64,000 nt of DNA, taken from assembly GCF_013386765.1 (NCBI RefSeq), contig NZ_JACARE010000022.1:56825-120824 (forward strand). The letters run 5' to 3'. The stretch is from Pseudomonas yamanorum (GTDB taxonomy: Bacteria; Pseudomonadota; Gammaproteobacteria; Pseudomonadales; Pseudomonadaceae). The notes beneath the pieces were generated by a model. That model saw nothing but the letters and a program-made list of their open reading frames with translations, was not told where the DNA came from and searched no databases. Of this stretch, positions 51,028 through 59,428 are shown piece by piece; the first letter of the stretch is position 1, and each line of letters opens with the position of its first letter. Made by a program: the position numbers and the translations under genes.

Positions 51028-51403
51028 ATCCCGCCTGGCGGGCTTTCGTGGCGAGGGAGCTTGCTCCCGCTGGGCTGCGCAGCGGCCCCGGAATCTTTGG
51101 GAGCGCTGCGCACTCCAGCGGGAGCAAGCTCCCTCGCCACAGGGTCACCTCCCTGACCGTGCAACGCCTTGGCGGCGCCCAACACGCCTGCAGCACTGCT
51201 GCCACCGCCTAAATCCCGCCTGGCGGGCTTTTGTGGCGAGGGAGCTTGCTCCCGCTGGGCTGCGCAGCGGCCCCGGAATCTTTGGGAGCGCTGCGCACTC
51301 CAGCGGGAGCAAGCTCCCTGGTCACAGGGTCACCTCCCTAATCGTGCAACGCTTTGGCGGCGCCCAACAGTCCCTGGAACTTGCGATAACGCGCCTGCAG
51401 CAC
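51012..51403. repeat. Tandem duplication of a REPIN with flanking gene tails
   Basis: Unit 1 (51012-51196, 185 bp) and unit 2 (51197-51403, 207 bp) are near-identical. Each starts with the last codons of the NmrA-like gene (TGCTGCCACCGCCTAA) and contains a REPIN (GTGGCGAGGGAGCTTGCTCC ... GGAGCAAGCTCCCT). Each ends with antisense xylB 3'-end sequence up to GCCTGCAGCAC. Unit 1 lacks 22 bp present in the real xylB end and has lost the xylB stop, so unit 2 joins the functional gene. Differences are few (such as CGCC versus GGTC in the right REP arm). Confidence 0.88.
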
Positions 51404-52813
51404 AGCAGCTTGAGCGCCATCCGGGAAAAACCGGGCCTTCACCGGCATCCCCGCCTGCAACAGCGCCGCGCCCTGCCCGCTCGCCACAAACCCTAACTTC
51501 GCCGCTCCAATACACGCGCCCAGCTCACTGCCGTGCAACGTGTAGATCTCCCGCCCAAGGATATTGGCCAGCAACTGCGCCCAATACTCACTGCGTGCGC
51601 CACCGCCCACCAGTGCACAAGCGCCCACCGCGGCTCCGGCTGACTGCACCGCATGCAACGCATCCAGCAGCCCGAACCCGACCCCCTCCATCACCGCATA
51701 ACCCAGCATCGCCGGCGTGCAGTCATGCCCCAGGTTCATGAAGCCACCCCGCAACAACGGGTCGTTATGTGGCGTACGCTCGCCCGCCAGGTACGGCAAG
51801 AACAGTGGATTGGAAACCGGCACGCCCTGGCCGATTGGCCACTCGGCCTGCACCTGATCCAGCAACGCCTGTTCATCAGCAGTACCCGTCAAACGGGTCA
51901 CCCAACGCAAGCAACTGGCCCCGGCCAACATGGCGCCCATGGTGTACCAGCGATTGGGCAGCGCATGGCAAAAGCTATGCACGGCACTCGCCGGATTGCC
52001 CGCCGCATGATCGGTAATCGCGACAATGGCCGCACTGGTGCCGAGGGTGATAAACGCGTCACCGGCATTCACCGCGCCGATGCCCACCGCGGCCACCGGG
52101 TTGTCCCCGCCACCGCCGGCAATCACCAGGCCCTCGGCCAAGCCAAGTCGCAGCGCCGCAGCGGCATTTAAATAAGCACTGGCGGCCCCGCCTTCCACCA
52201 GCCTTGGCATCTGTGCCAATCGCAAACCCGTCGCCTGCAGCATCGGTTCAAACCACTCGCGGTTGGCCACATCCAGCCATAGCGTCCCGGCGCCATCGGA
52301 CACCTCGCTGACGCGCTCGCCACTCAAGCGCAGACGCAGGTAATCCTTGGGCGACAGTACGCAATCAATGGCGCTGAATACCGCCGGTTCATGCGCTTGC
52401 AGCCACAGCAGCTTGGGCGCCGTGAGCCCGGCCATCGGCAAACTGCCGGTGACCTCGGCAAACTCGCTGCCCAACGCCTCGGCCTGGGCCATGGCGCGGG
52501 AGTCGTCCCAGAGAATCGCCGGGTACAACACCCGGTCGTCCTGCCCCAGCAATACCGCGCCGTGCATCTGCCCGGACAAACCGATGCAACTGACCCGGCC
52601 ATAGGCATCCGGCTGATCCGCGCGCAATTGGTCCAGAGCCTTCAGGCACGCTTGCCACCAATCCTCAGGGGCTTGCTCGGACCAGCCCGTGTGCGGGCGC
52701 GAGACTGTCAGCCGCGCACCGGCATGGGCGAGGACGCGGCCTTGCTCGTCCATCAGGATCGCCTTGAGTTCCGAGGTGCCAAGATCAATGCCAAGGGAAA
52801 CCGGGTTGTTCAT
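51338..52813 (-). CDS. xylB: Xylulokinase (FGGY family)
   Basis: This 491-residue sugar kinase has the ASKHA phosphate loop 'GIDLGTSELKAILMDEQG' at the start. The xylulokinase-specific 'GLSGQMHGAVLLGQD', 'RDD'-type 'AILWDDSRA', 'VIAGGGGDNPVAAVGIGAVNAGDAFITLGTSAAIV' and the C-terminal adenosine motif 'ALVGGGARSEYWAQLLANIL' follow. It phosphorylates D-xylulose to xylulose 5-phosphate in the cytoplasm. It is the last gene of the LacI/ABC operon, one base after the regulator. Its 3' end has been copied into the adjacent tandem repeat. No matching dehydrogenase or isomerase is in the window. Confidence 0.92.
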   Translation of the reverse strand: MNNPVSLGIDLGTSELKAILMDEQGRVLAHAGARLTVSRPHTGWSEQAPEDWWQACLKALDQLRADQPDAYGRVSCIGLSGQMHGAVLLGQDDRVLYPAILWDDSRAMAQAEALGSEFAEVTGSLPMAGLTAPKLLWLQAHEPAVFSAIDCVLSPKDYLRLRLSGERVSEVSDGAGTLWLDVANREWFEPMLQATGLRLAQMPRLVEGGAASAYLNAAAALRLGLAEGLVIAGGGGDNPVAAVGIGAVNAGDAFITLGTSAAIVAITDHAAGNPASAVHSFCHALPNRWYTMGAMLAGASCLRWVTRLTGTADEQALLDQVQAEWPIGQGVPVSNPLFLPYLAGERTPHNDPLLRGGFMNLGHDCTPAMLGYAVMEGVGFGLLDALHAVQSAGAAVGACALVGGGARSEYWAQLLANILGREIYTLHGSELGACIGAAKLGFVASGQGAALLQAGMPVKARFFPDGAQAAVLQARYRKFQGLLGAAKALHD

Positions 52814-52814
52814 A

Positions 52815-53816
52815 TCAGGGGCAGCCGCATGAGTTACGAATCTTCAGGGTGGGCGCGAGCCGCACGCTGTGTTTTTTACGCTTGGGCGACGCCATGCGCT
52901 CAAGCAGCAGGTTGACCGCCTGCGCTCCCAACTCCTGGACCGGCTGCGCGATCAAGGTCAGGCGCGGCACGAAGAAGTCCGCCCATTCAAAATCATCGAA
53001 GCCTACCAGCGCCATTTGCCCGGGCACCTCGATGCGTGCATCGCGCAAGGCATGCATTGCGCCGAGGGTCATCAGGTTGTTGCCCGCCATGATCGCCGTG
53101 GGCGGTGTGTCCAAGGCTAATAGTTGCTGTGTGGCCTGTCGTGCCGGCTCGCTGCTGGAGCCGCCATTGACCAGCAATTGCGGGTCAAACGGTAATTGCG
53201 CCGCAAGCAATGCGGCTTGATAACCGGCCACGCGCTCATCGGAAGTGCCCAGCCCTGCCCGCCCGGATATAAAGCCGATGCGCCGGTGGCCATGCTCGAT
53301 CAGGTGCGCCACCAGCGCCTGGGTCGACTGGGTATTTTCTACCCCGACCTGATCAAAGCGGTCGCTCATCATCCGGTCCACCAACACCGCCGGCACCTCA
53401 TTGGCCAGCAGGTATTCCAGGGCCAGCGAACCGGTGGACGGCGCCAGCAGAATGCCGTCCACCCGCCGGTGGTGCAGCGCGGTGACCACGCGCAATTCCT
53501 GCTCGGGATCGTCGTGGGTGTCGACAAACAACATCATGTAGCCGTGTTTGGCGCACTCGGTTTCCATCGCGTGCACCGTTTCACTGAAGTAGTGGTTGGA
53601 CAGCGCCGAGATCGCCACGCCAATCGTGTTGGTGGTGGACCGGGCCAGGGAGCGCGCCAGCGTGTTGGGGATGTAGCCCAACCGCCGGATCGCGCTCTGC
53701 ACCGCTTGCACCGTGTCCGGGCTGACCTTGCGGGTGCCGTTCAAGACGTGGGAAACCGTCGACGTCGACACTCCTGCAATTCTTGCCACATCCTCCATGG
53801 TTGCCACGGTGCTCAC
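52815..53816 (-). CDS. LacI-family regulator of the pentose/pentitol operon
   Basis: This 333-residue protein has the LacI headpiece ('ATMEDVARIAGVSTSTVSHVLNGTRKVSPDTVQAVQSAIRRLGYIPN') and a sugar-binding core ('IGVAISALSNHYFSETVHAMETECAKHGYMMLFVDTHDDPEQE'). It is encoded inside the operon it should control, between the binding protein and xylulokinase, so it would be autoregulated. The likely sites are TACGCAAGCGCTTGCGTA and the AAACGTTT palindrome upstream of the ATPase gene. The inducer is probably the imported sugar or sugar alcohol. Confidence 0.92.
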   Translation of the reverse strand: MSTVATMEDVARIAGVSTSTVSHVLNGTRKVSPDTVQAVQSAIRRLGYIPNTLARSLARSTTNTIGVAISALSNHYFSETVHAMETECAKHGYMMLFVDTHDDPEQELRVVTALHHRRVDGILLAPSTGSLALEYLLANEVPAVLVDRMMSDRFDQVGVENTQSTQALVAHLIEHGHRRIGFISGRAGLGTSDERVAGYQAALLAAQLPFDPQLLVNGGSSSEPARQATQQLLALDTPPTAIMAGNNLMTLGAMHALRDARIEVPGQMALVGFDDFEWADFFVPRLTLIAQPVQELGAQAVNLLLERMASPKRKKHSVRLAPTLKIRNSCGCP

Positions 53817-53828
53817 TCCTGCGTTCTT

Positions 53829-54770
53829 TTAATGTTTGCTTGACCAACCGCTGTAGGAACCGACGTTGTCGCGGGTGATCAATTTTGGCGCCAGCAGGGT
53901 AACCGCTTCTGCGGGTTGTTTGTCATTGAGAATGTCATTGCCGACGTTGACGGCGGTCTGGGCCATGGCCCAAGGGTCCTGGCTGGCGGAGGCCTGGATC
54001 AGGGTGTCGGTCTTCAGGGCGTTCTCGATGTCCGGCGCGCCGTCCACGGAGGTGATGATGATGCCGCTGCGCTTCAACTGCTTGGCCGCCAGGTCACTGC
54101 CGATGGCTTGCGGGTCGTTGATCGCAAACAGGCCGTCGATTTTCTGGAAGCGCGTGAGGTAGCCCTGCATCACGTTCAGGCCACCTTCGCGGGAGCCTTT
54201 GCCATCCTGGTCGTCCGACAGCACCTTGATTTCCGGCGCGCTGGCCAGGGCGGCTTTACAGCCTTTGACGCGATCGGTCACGGCCGTCACTTGCGGGCCG
54301 TTCTGGATAATCACATTGCCCTTGCCCGAGAGCTTGTCGACGATGAACTGGCAGGCGAGCTTGCCGGCTTCGACGTTGTCGGTCTGCACCGTGGCGTTCA
54401 CGCCCTTGGCGTCCACATCCACCGCCACTACCACGATTCCGGCGTCACGGGCTTTCTTGATCGCCGAGGCCATGGCCGACGGGTCGACGGCGTTGATCAG
54501 GATCAGGTCGACCTTGGACGAGATGAAGTTGTCGATCTGCGAGAACTGCTTGCTCAGGTCATAGTCGGCCGACACCGAGGTCACCTTGACCGCCGGGTTC
54601 AGCTCCTTGGCGCGGGCCGTGGCGCCGTCGGCCAGGGTCACGAAATACGGGTTGCCGAGGGAACCCATGCTGATGCCGATGGCTTTCAGTTCACGGGCCT
54701 CTACGGCGTGGGACATCAACACGGCAACGCCCAGGGAAGCGACAACAGGAAACATGCGTTTGAAGTTCAT
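53829..54770 (-). CDS. Ribose-type periplasmic sugar-binding protein (RbsB family)
   Basis: This 313-residue secreted protein has a Sec signal ('MFPVVASLGVAVLMSHAVEA') and the type I fold: 'AIGISMGSLGNPYFVTLADGATARAKEL', 'QIDNFISSKVDLILINAVDPSAMASAIKKARDAGIVVVAVDV' and 'LFAINDPQAIGSDLAAKQL'. It binds a pentose, pentitol or similar ligand for the ABC genes upstream. With xylulokinase in the operon, xylitol, D-arabitol or xylulose are more likely ligands than ribose; this is inference. Confidence 0.92.
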   Translation of the reverse strand: MNFKRMFPVVASLGVAVLMSHAVEARELKAIGISMGSLGNPYFVTLADGATARAKELNPAVKVTSVSADYDLSKQFSQIDNFISSKVDLILINAVDPSAMASAIKKARDAGIVVVAVDVDAKGVNATVQTDNVEAGKLACQFIVDKLSGKGNVIIQNGPQVTAVTDRVKGCKAALASAPEIKVLSDDQDGKGSREGGLNVMQGYLTRFQKIDGLFAINDPQAIGSDLAAKQLKRSGIIITSVDGAPDIENALKTDTLIQASASQDPWAMAQTAVNVGNDILNDKQPAEAVTLLAPKLITRDNVGSYSGWSSKH

Positions 54771-54803
54771 GATGACTCTCTTGTGATTGTTGTTTGAGTG
54801 AAA

Positions 54804-55805
54804 TCAGGTCCGTGCGCCGGACTGGCGATAACGATCCAGCGCCACTGCGCCGATGATCACGATGCCCTTGATGATGTACTGCCAGATATCCGAGACGCCC
54901 AGCAGCACCAGGCCGTTGGTCAATACCGCGATGATCAGCGCACCGATCAGCGTGCCGCCGATGGTGCCGACGCCGCCGGTAAAACTGGTGCCGCCGAGAA
55001 TCACCGCCGCGATCGCATCCAGCTCATAGGATTGCCCGAGTTGCAGGCCATTGGCGGCGAACAGGCGTGACGCGCTCATCACTGCACCCAGGCCGGCCAG
55101 CGCACCGGACATGGCATAGACGAACAGCAGCACTTTCCACACCTTGATCCCCGACAAGCGCGCCGCTTCCGGGTTACCGCCCACGGAGTAGATCTGCACC
55201 CCCATCACCGTGCGCCGCAGGATGAACCACGACAGCGCGATAACGGCTACCGCGATGATCACCAGCCATGGCACGCCCAGCACTGAATCATTGCCGATAA
55301 AAGCGAACGGCAAGTCAGGGTTGAACACGGTTTTGTCGTCGGCCAACAAACGGGCCAAACCACGCATGGCGGTCAGCGCACCCAGGGTGACGATAAACGG
55401 CGGCAGGCGCATAAAGGCGATCAGCCCGCCGTTGACCAGGCCCAGCAACAGGCCGAAGCCAACCCCGGCGGCAATCCCGAACATGCCGAATTGCGGCGAC
55501 ATCGACGCTTGCAGCGCCACCACCGCCGAGGCCGCGAGAATCGCGCCTACCGACAGGTCGATGCCCGCCGTGAGGATCACAAAGGTCATGCCCGCCGCCA
55601 GCACCACGTTGACCGAAGCCTGCTGGGTGATGATCGACAGGTTCTGCACCGTCATGAAGTTTTCGCTGGCCAGGGCAAAGCCCACCAACAGCAGCACCAG
55701 CACCGGCAACATGCCCACCGTGCGCATCAGTTCGCGAATACGCTCAGCCTTGCCGATCGTTGCCACAGTCATGGTGTTGCTCCCGCTTGTTGTTGAATTA
55801 GCCAT
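54804..55805 (-). CDS. Ribose-type ABC transporter permease (RbsC family)
   Basis: The product is a 333-residue membrane protein with about ten helices. It includes the family stretches 'MTFVILTAGIDLSVGAILAASAVVALQASM' and 'GLQLGQSYELDAIAAVILGGTSFTGGVGTIGGTLIGALIIAVLTNGLVLLGV'. It forms the channel with the RbsA-type ATPase, whose gene end it overlaps by 8 bp. A second in-frame ATG at 55772 is possible but lies after the overlap. Confidence 0.93.
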   Translation of the reverse strand: MANSTTSGSNTMTVATIGKAERIRELMRTVGMLPVLVLLLVGFALASENFMTVQNLSIITQQASVNVVLAAGMTFVILTAGIDLSVGAILAASAVVALQASMSPQFGMFGIAAGVGFGLLLGLVNGGLIAFMRLPPFIVTLGALTAMRGLARLLADDKTVFNPDLPFAFIGNDSVLGVPWLVIIAVAVIALSWFILRRTVMGVQIYSVGGNPEAARLSGIKVWKVLLFVYAMSGALAGLGAVMSASRLFAANGLQLGQSYELDAIAAVILGGTSFTGGVGTIGGTLIGALIIAVLTNGLVLLGVSDIWQYIIKGIVIIGAVALDRYRQSGART

Positions 55806-57330
55806 GGGCGGCCACCTGTTCGCTGCCGGTGGCGAGGTCGATAATCGCCTCCTGGGAAATGTCCTGCCCCGATGCCCCGCCCACTTCGGCCACCAGTTGC
55901 CCTTCGCGCATGATCAGCACGCGGTCGCAGGTGCCGATGATTTCCGGCAACTCGCTGGAGATCACCACGATGCCCACGCCAGCCTTGGCCAGTTGGTTGA
56001 TGATGCGGTAGATCTCGGACTTGGAGCCGATGTCCACGCCACGGGTCGGTTCGTCGAGGATCAGTACGTGGGGCTTGACCTCCAGCAACCGCGCCAGCAG
56101 CACCTTCTGCTGGTTGCCGCCGGACAACGCGCCGACATTGACCTTGCCCGACGCCACGCGGATCGACAGTGACTTGATCGCGTCCCGCGCCCGTTGTGCA
56201 GCGTGGCCCCGGTCGAGCACGCCGCCGGCATGGGCATCCGGCACGCAGGCGCAGACGTTGATGTTGTCGGCCACGCTCATGTCGAGGAACAGGCCTTGGG
56301 CCTTGCGGTCTTCAGTGAGGTACACCACCCCGGCACGGATCGCGTCCGCCGGGTTGCGCAGTTGGGTCACGGTTTTGCCGACCACCTCCAGGCTGCCGGA
56401 GGTGCGCGGATCAGCGGCAAAGATCAGCCGCGCCAACTCGGTACGACCAGCGCCCACCAGCCCGGCGATGCCCAGCACTTCGCCGGCGTGCAGGTCGAAG
56501 CTGCAGTTGCGCACGCGCTTGCCATCGGCCATGTCACGCACGCGCATCACCACTTTGCCTGGGTCGTAGGCGGCGTGTTCCTTCTTGTAGAACCCCGACA
56601 GGTCGCGGCCCACCATCATCTTCACCAGCACCTCGGCCGACAGCACTTCCCGCGCCAGTTCGCCGACGTACTCGCCGTCCCGCAGCACGGAGACCCGGTC
56701 CGACAACTCGTAGATTTCGGCCATGCGGTGGCTGATGTAGATGATCGCCAAGCCCTGGCTGCGCAGCTGTTTGATCAGCGCGAACAGGCGGTCGGTCTCC
56801 CGGGAGGACAGCGGCGTGGTGGGCTCGTCCATCACCAGGATTTTCGCGTGGGCATGCAGGGCCCGGGCGATTTCCACCAGTTGGCGCTCGGCGATGGACA
56901 GGCTGGCGACGCGGGTGGTGGGCAGGAACTCCGCACCGAGCCGCGCCAGCACCTCGGCCACCCCGGCTTCCATGCCCTTGCGGTCGATGGTCCAGCCACG
57001 GCGCAGTTCACGGCCCAGGTAGATGTTCTCGGCCACCGTGAGGTTCGGGCACAGGCTGAGTTCCTGGTAGATCACGGCAATGCCGAGGGCTTTGGCGGAG
57101 GCTGGGTTGTAGCTGGCGACGGGCTGGCCATCGATGCGGATGGTGCCACCGTCATCGGCCTGGTAGGCCCCGGAGAGGATCTTCATCAACGTCGATTTGC
57201 CGGCGCCGTTCTCACCCATCAAGGCGTGGATTTCACCGGCATAGACTTTCAGGCTAACGTTCTTGAGCACCCGCAGGCCGTTGAAGGTCTTGCTGATGCC
57301 CTGCATTTCAAGCAAGGGTTCAAGGCTCAT
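55798..57330 (-). CDS. Ribose-type ABC transporter ATPase, duplicated NBD (RbsA family)
   Basis: This 510-residue protein has two fused nucleotide-binding domains. The first has Walker A 'GENGAGKST' near residue 40, 'LSIAERQLVEIARALHAHAKILVMDEPT' and 'YISHRMAEIYEL'. The second is degenerate at Walker A ('GLVGAGRTEL') but keeps the 'LSGGNQQKVLLARLL' signature and 'LILDEPTRGVDIGSKSEIY'. This is the standard RbsA/XylG layout, with one functional ATP site. It is the first gene of the leftward operon after the LacI-type operators. Confidence 0.95.
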   Translation of the reverse strand: MSLEPLLEMQGISKTFNGLRVLKNVSLKVYAGEIHALMGENGAGKSTLMKILSGAYQADDGGTIRIDGQPVASYNPASAKALGIAVIYQELSLCPNLTVAENIYLGRELRRGWTIDRKGMEAGVAEVLARLGAEFLPTTRVASLSIAERQLVEIARALHAHAKILVMDEPTTPLSSRETDRLFALIKQLRSQGLAIIYISHRMAEIYELSDRVSVLRDGEYVGELAREVLSAEVLVKMMVGRDLSGFYKKEHAAYDPGKVVMRVRDMADGKRVRNCSFDLHAGEVLGIAGLVGAGRTELARLIFAADPRTSGSLEVVGKTVTQLRNPADAIRAGVVYLTEDRKAQGLFLDMSVADNINVCACVPDAHAGGVLDRGHAAQRARDAIKSLSIRVASGKVNVGALSGGNQQKVLLARLLEVKPHVLILDEPTRGVDIGSKSEIYRIINQLAKAGVGIVVISSELPEIIGTCDRVLIMREGQLVAEVGGASGQDISQEAIIDLATGSEQVAAHG

Positions 57331-57429
57331 GACTGAGCTCCTGGTTTTATTATTGTTGTGTTCAAGCGTTCGCCAATGACAGCCATCGGCAGACCTGATT
57401 GCAGCCGACTCTAATCAGATACATTTGTT

Positions 57430-57477
57430 TACGCAAGCGCTTGCGTAGGCCTTTTGTCGATTGATTAAACGTTTCAC
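57430..57477. promoter_or_regulatory. LacI-family operators upstream of the RbsA-type gene
   Basis: TACGCAAGCGCTTGCGTA at 57430-57447 is a perfect 18-bp palindrome with the central CG typical of LacI operators. A second site, TTAAACGTTTCA, lies at 57465-57476 with a perfect AAACGTTT core. Both are about 100-145 bp upstream of the ATPase start codon. A leftward promoter overlapping the first site (TTGCGT-N17-TAGAGT) is possible but weak. Confidence 0.8.
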
Positions 57478-57695
57478 CTGATGAAGAAAGCTTCATTTGG
57501 TGATTGGCTGATCATTGCGCCTCCTCCATCCGTGCGAATGTAAAAACCATGCGGCCAGCCATCAAAACGCCACTTTCTCTGCTATTGTCCAAAGACCTCA
57601 TCTCCTCCTCGTCGCACCCGTGCGATCTTCTGTGAGCATGCTCTGCGGCGCTGCCAGTGGCAGCGTCGGGCCTGAAGTCCACGGAACGCCCCGCG

Positions 57696-59051
57696 ATGGA
57701 AAAACCTGCTCCCGATAACTCGCCCGAACCCCAATCCCGGGCCGAAAAAATCGTCGAATTCAAACGCCAGAAAACCCTGCTCAAGACCGGTGCCCTGCAA
57801 GACGCGATCTTCAACAGCGCCTATTTCTCCAGCATCGCCACCGACGAAAAAGGCGTGATCCAGATTTTTAACGTTGGCGCCGAACGCATGCTTGGCTATG
57901 CCGCTGCCGACGTGCTGAACCGCGTCACCCCGGCCGACATTTCCGACCCCGCCGAACTGATCACCCGCGCCGCCGCCCTCAGCCTGGAACTCGACACGCC
58001 GATCACCCCCGGCTTTGAAGCCCTGGTGTTCAAGGCGTCCCGGGGCATCGAAGACATTTACGAACTGACCTATATCCGCAAGGACAACAGTCGCCTGTCG
58101 GCCATGGTCTCGGTGACGGCCCTTCGCAATAAGAACGACGCGATCATCGGCTACCTGCTGATCGGCACCGACAACACTGCGCGCAAGCAGGAAGAGGCGG
58201 AACGCAAAGGCTTCGAGCGCGCCCTGGAAGAAAAGAACCTGGAACTGGAACACGCCAGCCACATGAAGTCCGAGTTCCTCGCCACCATGTCCCACGAGCT
58301 GCGCACGCCGCTGAATGCGGTGATCGGTTTTTCCGAGGCGCTCAAGGACGGCCTGGTGGGCGACATGAGCGATATCCAGCGCGAATACATCGGCGACATC
58401 TTCACCAGCGGCCAACACTTGCTGTCGCTGATCAACGACATCCTCGACCTGTCCAAGGTCGAGGCCGGAATGATGGACCTGGAGCTGGAAGCCGTGGAAT
58501 TGGCGGGTTTGTTGGCCAACAGCCTGCTGATCGTGCGGGAAAAGGCCGCCCTGCAACGCATCCAGTTGAAGCTCGAAAGCCCGGATGACTTCGGCACCCT
58601 GGAACTGGACCTGCGCAAGACCAAGCAAATCATCTACAACCTGCTGGCCAATGCGGTGAAGTTCAGCGAGCACGGCGGCTCCGTGACCTTGTCGGTGCGC
58701 GAGGTCGATCGTGCACAAGTGGGGCAGATACCCGGTGACTGGCCTACCCACGGCTTTGCCCTGCAGCCCAGCGAGCATCAGCAGTTTTTGGAGCTGAGTG
58801 TCAGCGACACCGGCATCGGTATTGCCCGCGACGACATGAGCAAGCTGTTCAAGGCTTTCAGCCAGATCGACAGCAGCCTGGCGCGCAAATTCGAAGGCAC
58901 GGGCCTGGGCCTGGCGATGGTCAAGCAACTGACCGACTTGCACGGTGGCAGCGTCGCCGTGGCCAGCCGTGAGGGCGAAGGCGCGCGCTTTGTGGTGTGG
59001 CTGCCGCTGCATCGCGCAGCGGATACGGAGGTCTCGTGGCCGAAATCCTGA
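57696..59051 (+). CDS. PAS-containing sensor histidine kinase
   Basis: The ATG at 57696 gives 451 residues. A PAS domain (about 40-170, 'AIFNSAYFSSIATDEKGVIQIFNVGAERMLGY') leads through a short coiled coil to HisKA ('MKSEFLATMSHELRTPLNAVIGFSEAL', with the phosphorylated histidine) and HATPase ('LELSVSDTGIGIARDDMSKLFKAFSQID', 'GTGLGLAMVKQL'). There is no membrane segment, so it is a cytoplasmic sensor. It overlaps the downstream receiver-only gene by 16 bp and should phosphorylate it and possibly the REC-EAL protein. Confidence 0.93.
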   Translation: MEKPAPDNSPEPQSRAEKIVEFKRQKTLLKTGALQDAIFNSAYFSSIATDEKGVIQIFNVGAERMLGYAAADVLNRVTPADISDPAELITRAAALSLELDTPITPGFEALVFKASRGIEDIYELTYIRKDNSRLSAMVSVTALRNKNDAIIGYLLIGTDNTARKQEEAERKGFERALEEKNLELEHASHMKSEFLATMSHELRTPLNAVIGFSEALKDGLVGDMSDIQREYIGDIFTSGQHLLSLINDILDLSKVEAGMMDLELEAVELAGLLANSLLIVREKAALQRIQLKLESPDDFGTLELDLRKTKQIIYNLLANAVKFSEHGGSVTLSVREVDRAQVGQIPGDWPTHGFALQPSEHQQFLELSVSDTGIGIARDDMSKLFKAFSQIDSSLARKFEGTGLGLAMVKQLTDLHGGSVAVASREGEGARFVVWLPLHRAADTEVSWPKS

Positions 59052-59419
59052 TCGTCGAAGACAACGAGGCCAATATGCGCCTCGCCCGCCTGCTGCTGGT
59101 GAACGCCGGCCACAGCGTGTTGTGGGCGGCCGATGCCGAGACCGGGCTGACCCTGGCCCGGGAAAAACAACCGGCGCTGATCCTGATGGACATCCAGCTG
59201 CCCGGCATGGATGGCCTGGCAGCCACCTCCTTGCTTAAGCAAGACCCGCACACCGCGCACATCCCGGTAATCGCCCTGACTGCCATGGCGATGAAGGAAG
59301 ACCGCGACAAAACCCTGCGGGCCGGCTGCGACGCGTACATCATCAAGCCGCTACGCTACAAAGAGCTGTACCAGGTGATTGATACGCTGCTGCAAAAGAA
59401 CACTACTCCTCCGACTTGA
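59036..59419 (+). CDS. Single-domain response regulator
   Basis: GTG at 59036, about 4-5 bp after GGAGG, gives a 127-residue receiver that starts directly with 'AEILIVEDNEANMRLARLLLV'. The phosphoacceptor is D52 in 'LILMDIQLPGMDG', with the conserved switch threonine in 'VIALTAMAMKEDRD' and the lysine in 'YIIKPLRYKE'. There is no output domain, so it probably works by protein contact, like CheY or DivK. The DivK-like 'VEDNEANMRL' start and its pairing with a PAS kinase hint at a DivJ/DivK-like relay. Confidence 0.93.
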   Translation: MAEILIVEDNEANMRLARLLLVNAGHSVLWAADAETGLTLAREKQPALILMDIQLPGMDGLAATSLLKQDPHTAHIPVIALTAMAMKEDRDKTLRAGCDAYIIKPLRYKELYQVIDTLLQKNTTPPT

Positions 59420-59428
59420 GTCCTCTCC

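Noticed and set aside
51012..51403. Possible CRISPR or phage attachment site
   Set aside because: There are only two units with gene-tail content and a REPIN inside, no spacer structure, and no cas, integrase or tRNA gene nearby.
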